Part shown: piece after piece, positions 61,192 to 64,000 of the stretch
Layout of the letters: the number at the start of each line of letters is the position of its first letter
Numbering within the stretch: position 1 is the stretch's first letter
NCBI GenBank assembly: GCA_902571055.1
Contig: CACGAM010000004.1
Span: 55,966 to 119,965 of the forward strand
Direction: 5' to 3'
DNA: 64,000 nt
Source: an uncultured Pelagibacteraceae bacterium
Lineage (GTDB): Bacteria; Pseudomonadota; Alphaproteobacteria; Pelagibacterales; Pelagibacteraceae
Notes under the pieces: model-generated
What the model was told of the DNA's origin: nothing
Seen by the model: the letters and a program-made list of their open reading frames with translations, nothing else
The model's database searches: none
Made by a program: the position numbers and the translations under genes

Positions 61192-62343
61192 ATGAAAACT
61201 TTTAAAAAAATAATTTTAATTTTTTTTGTCATTTTTGGATTTAACAAACAAGTTTTTTCATCTGAAACAATAAATATTGGACTTCTTGTTCCTCTTTCAG
61301 GGGAATATAAAGACATCGGAAATTCTATCGTTAACTCCATAAGACTGGCACTAAACTCTATAGATAATAAAAGAATTAGAATATTGCCAAGAGATACAAA
61401 ATCAGACCCGACTGAGGCTTTGAAAGTTGCTAAGGAATTATATACAAACTATGGTACAAAGATTGTTATTGGACCCATCTTTAATTCTAGTACAAAATTC
61501 TTAATTAATTTACCCGAAGTAACCTTTCTTTCTTTTACAAATAAATTAACAAATAATAAATCCAATGTAATAAGCGCAGGTGTAAACGCAGTCTCACAAA
61601 TCGACGCCATAAAAAAATTTCAAGAAATAAATAATTTAGAAAGAACTTTTTTCTTGTTACCCAATAATGATTTTAAATTAGAAATTGAAAATGCGATTTC
61701 AAAAACGAAGATAAAATTAAAAGATAAATTTGTTTATGATTCTGACCCAACAAAATTAACTGCTCAAATCGAAAAAATTACAAGATATCCACAAAGGAAA
61801 CAAAATTTAATTGATGAAATTAAAAGATTAGAAAAATCAAATGATCCAAATAAAGATGTTAAAATCGAAAAATTAGAAAAAAAAGATACATTGGGCGGTA
61901 TCAATTTTGACTCGATCATAATAGGTGACTTTGATGAGAATTTAAAAAGTGTAGCTACATCTTTGCTTTACACTGATGTTTCTTCAAAAAGAGTTAACTA
62001 TATTAGTCTCAATCAATGGTTTGATAGAAGTTTATTAGAGGAAACATCCTTGCAGCCAATATTTTTTCCATCTGTTAATAAATCGAACTACGAAAGTTTT
62101 ATTAAAGATTATAAAAAAAAATTTGACGATACTCCTAATCAAATTTCGTTTTTGAGTTATGATATATTAGGACTTGTATATTACTTGCTCCTGCAAAATA
62201 ATTTTGAAATAGACAATAAAATATTCACAAAAAAAAACAAATTTAAGGGTAAAATTGGAATTTTTAAAATCAACAAAAATAATATTACGCATGATCTAAG
62301 TTTTTATTCTGTTGAAAATAAAAAATTTAAAAAAATTTTCTGA
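61192..62343 (+). CDS. LpoA-like penicillin-binding protein activator (periplasmic binding fold)
   Basis: Signal peptide MKTFKKIILIFFVIFGFNKQVFSS followed by a type I periplasmic-binding fold (INIGLLVPLSGEYKDIGNSIVNSIRLALN; IVIGPIFNSSTKFL). The position divergent to rsmI is where LpoA orthologs lie, so it may stimulate a class A penicillin-binding protein; a ligand-binding ABC-type role is the alternative. No lipobox Cys is visible, so probably a soluble periplasmic protein. The track begins upstream at 61156; the ATG at 61192 gives the signal peptide, 383 aa. 3' end overlaps rdgB by 17 bases. Confidence 0.8.
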   Translation: MKTFKKIILIFFVIFGFNKQVFSSETINIGLLVPLSGEYKDIGNSIVNSIRLALNSIDNKRIRILPRDTKSDPTEALKVAKELYTNYGTKIVIGPIFNSSTKFLINLPEVTFLSFTNKLTNNKSNVISAGVNAVSQIDAIKKFQEINNLERTFFLLPNNDFKLEIENAISKTKIKLKDKFVYDSDPTKLTAQIEKITRYPQRKQNLIDEIKRLEKSNDPNKDVKIEKLEKKDTLGGINFDSIIIGDFDENLKSVATSLLYTDVSSKRVNYISLNQWFDRSLLEETSLQPIFFPSVNKSNYESFIKDYKKKFDDTPNQISFLSYDILGLVYYLLLQNNFEIDNKIFTKKNKFKGKIGIFKINKNNITHDLSFYSVENKKFKKIF

Positions 62344-62929
62344 TTTGTTTAAATGCTTTAAATCTATGATCAATCTTGTGCTTCATTTCAGGTCTCATTT
62401 GCCCAAATGTAATTTTTTTTCCTATTGGAATAAATATTGGATCATATCCAAATCCTCTACTCCCCAATTTTTTTTTAGAAATCGTTCCTTCAATTTTACC
62501 AATTACATTTACAGTTTTAAAATCAGGTCCATAGATTGCTAATGCACATTTAAACCTGGCTTTTATATTTCTCTTTTTCCAATTTTTATCTTTGAGGTTA
62601 ATTTTTTTAAAAACTTTTTTTATAGCCGAATTAAAATTATTTTTTTTGCCAGACCATCTTGCTGAATAAATCCCAGGTGCTTTATTTAACAAATCGATTT
62701 CGAGACCAGAGTCATCGGCTAAGCAGATCTTACCTGTCAATTTAGAGTAATATTTTGCTTTTAATAATGCATTACCTTTAAATGTTTTGCTGGTCTCCTT
62801 CGGACTTTTAGCTATTATGTTTTTTAGACTTAAAACTTTCACTTTTTTAGGAATAAGGTCTCTAATTTCTCTTAATTTTCCCTTATTATTTGTGCCAATT
62901 ACTATTTCTCTTATTTTTTGTCTTTGCAT
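62327..62929 (-). CDS. rdgB: XTP/dITP diphosphatase
   Basis: Removes non-canonical purine nucleotides (XTP, ITP). VIGTNNKGKLREIRDLI and CLADDSGLEIDLLNKAPGIYSARW are the HAM1 signatures, and GSRGFGYDPIFIP is the last motif. Length 200. Overlaps the LpoA-like 3' end by 17 bases and is divergent from grpE with a 36-bp spacer. Confidence 0.95.
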   Translation of the reverse strand: MQRQKIREIVIGTNNKGKLREIRDLIPKKVKVLSLKNIIAKSPKETSKTFKGNALLKAKYYSKLTGKICLADDSGLEIDLLNKAPGIYSARWSGKKNNFNSAIKKVFKKINLKDKNWKKRNIKARFKCALAIYGPDFKTVNVIGKIEGTISKKKLGSRGFGYDPIFIPIGKKITFGQMRPEMKHKIDHRFKAFKQIRKFF

Positions 62930-62965
62930 CTAGAAATTAATAATTTACTTACCATATAGATAACT

Positions 62966-63598
62966 ATGAACAAAGAAGAAACCTCAAAAAAAAATGATAA
63001 GTCTATTGATACTGAAAATAATCAAATAGATAAAAATAACATAGACCAACCAGAGAAAGAAAACACAAATGAAGTTAAAGAACTCTCTTTAGATGAAAAA
63101 ATAAAAGAGTTAGAGGAAAAAATTGTTAGACTTTATGCGGAAATGGAAAATCAAAGGAGACGGTATGATAAAGAAAAAGATGAGGCCTTTGAATACGGTG
63201 GTTTTTCTTTTGCAAAAGAGGCACTAAATTTATTAGATAACCTAGAACGTGCGAAAGAGTCACTTAACAATGATGAGACTATAAAAGATCAAGATATTTT
63301 AAAAAAAGTAATTAGTCATTTAAATATTATTTACAGAGATGTACTTTCAATATTCAAGAAAAATAATATTGAGCCCATAAAATCTATAGATCAAAAACTT
63401 GATCCAAATTTACATCAAGCAATGATGGAAATTGAGGATAATTCAAAAGAACCCGGGATTATTGTGCAAGAAATACAAAAAGGATTTATAATGAAAGATA
63501 GACTTTTAAGACCATCTTTAGTTGGAGTATCAAAAAAAGAAGTCCGAGAGGATGTTAAGAAAGCAGAAAAGCCTCAAAAAAACGAGGAAAAACAATGA
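62966..63598 (+). CDS. grpE: nucleotide exchange factor GrpE
   Basis: ADP/ATP exchange factor for DnaK. A long charged N-terminal coiled-coil (about 1-80), then YAEMENQRRRYDKEKDEAFEY and the C-terminal beta wing FIMKDRLLRPSLVGVSK. Length 210 is normal. No CIRCE inverted repeat is visible in the 36-bp upstream spacer. Directly upstream of dnaK. Confidence 0.95.
   Translation: MNKEETSKKNDKSIDTENNQIDKNNIDQPEKENTNEVKELSLDEKIKELEEKIVRLYAEMENQRRRYDKEKDEAFEYGGFSFAKEALNLLDNLERAKESLNNDETIKDQDILKKVISHLNIIYRDVLSIFKKNNIEPIKSIDQKLDPNLHQAMMEIEDNSKEPGIIVQEIQKGFIMKDRLLRPSLVGVSKKEVREDVKKAEKPQKNEEKQ

Positions 63599-64000
<402 letters not shown>

Noticed and set aside
62930-62965. CIRCE element before grpE
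   Set aside because: No TTAGCACTC-N9-GAGTGCTAA inverted repeat in the short spacer; only a TTAGCACTT half appears before dnaK.

Overview
The window is a very AT-rich, tightly packed bacterial chromosome segment. Genes abut or overlap by 1-17 bases, intergenic gaps are mostly under 100 bp, and the protein set is alphaproteobacterial: irr next to fabA-fabB-fabI, a SUV3-like helicase with FdxA and CarD, and the tsaB-fur-miaB-phoH-ybeY-lnt-metK / nusA-infB-rbfA-rpsO-pnp block. Together with the streamlining this points to a SAR11-type (Pelagibacterales) marine alphaproteobacterium or a close relative. The assignment is inferred from gene content and order, not from rRNA. I see no prophage, IS element, CRISPR array or obvious genomic island; nearly everything is core metabolism and information processing.

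Layout. 1-4.1 kb: glutamate synthase gltD-gltB (minus, gltB cut by the window edge). 4.2-7 kb: undecaprenyl-diphosphatase, an EamA exporter and a gamma-butyrobetaine-hydroxylase-like dioxygenase. 7-11 kb: a short-chain acyl/acetoacetate set (acetyl-CoA acetyltransferase, hotdog thioesterase, acetoacetyl-CoA synthetase) with tRNA-Arg(ACG). 11-15.2 kb: helicase, TerB-like protein, 7Fe ferredoxin and CarD in one overlapping operon. It is followed by a free-standing transcription unit for a 23-residue Lys/Arg peptide (15.2-15.4 kb). 15.5-21 kb: long-chain acyl-CoA ligase, tRNA-Leu(CAA), a YqaA-DsbB-Coq7 operon, an HNH protein, an esterase and TlpA. 20.8-24.2 kb: argH, a tiny LptM-like lipoprotein, lysA and plsC. 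24.2-28.2 kb: dnaN, dnaA, rpsT, mutM. 28.3-33.4 kb: ubiE-ubiB-coaBC-dut-ThiF-like-SH3 operon. 33.4-36.3 kb: katG with a DUF2061 membrane protein, then irr. 36.4-39 kb: fabA-fabB-fabI. 39-52 kb: the long nusA and tsaB-metK superoperons on the minus strand. 52-64 kb: polysaccharide deacetylase, Bax-like glucosaminidase, NifU-type Fe-S protein, trpS, murJ, maeB, BON lipoprotein, rsmI, LpoA-like protein, rdgB, grpE and the start of dnaK.

Most notable observations: (i) the self-contained 23-aa Lys/Arg peptide gene with its own promoter, 5' hairpin, good Shine-Dalgarno and intrinsic terminator; (ii) a UUCG-loop intrinsic terminator ending 9 bases before the nusA start codon, with a promoter-like sequence just upstream, suggesting NusA feeds back on its own attenuator; (iii) a catalase-peroxidase in an otherwise streamlined SAR11-like genome, with an Irr-box-like dyad inside a promoter that would give a leaderless mRNA; (iv) several core enzymes that have lost loops, metal sites or conserved residues (thiolase tetramerisation loop, ThiF/MoeB zinc site, TauD-family N-terminal zinc site, a 124-residue TsaB, an S15 lacking its usual Arg pair). 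No clearly novel multi-gene system was found; the best candidates for something undescribed are the small proteins and the leader elements.
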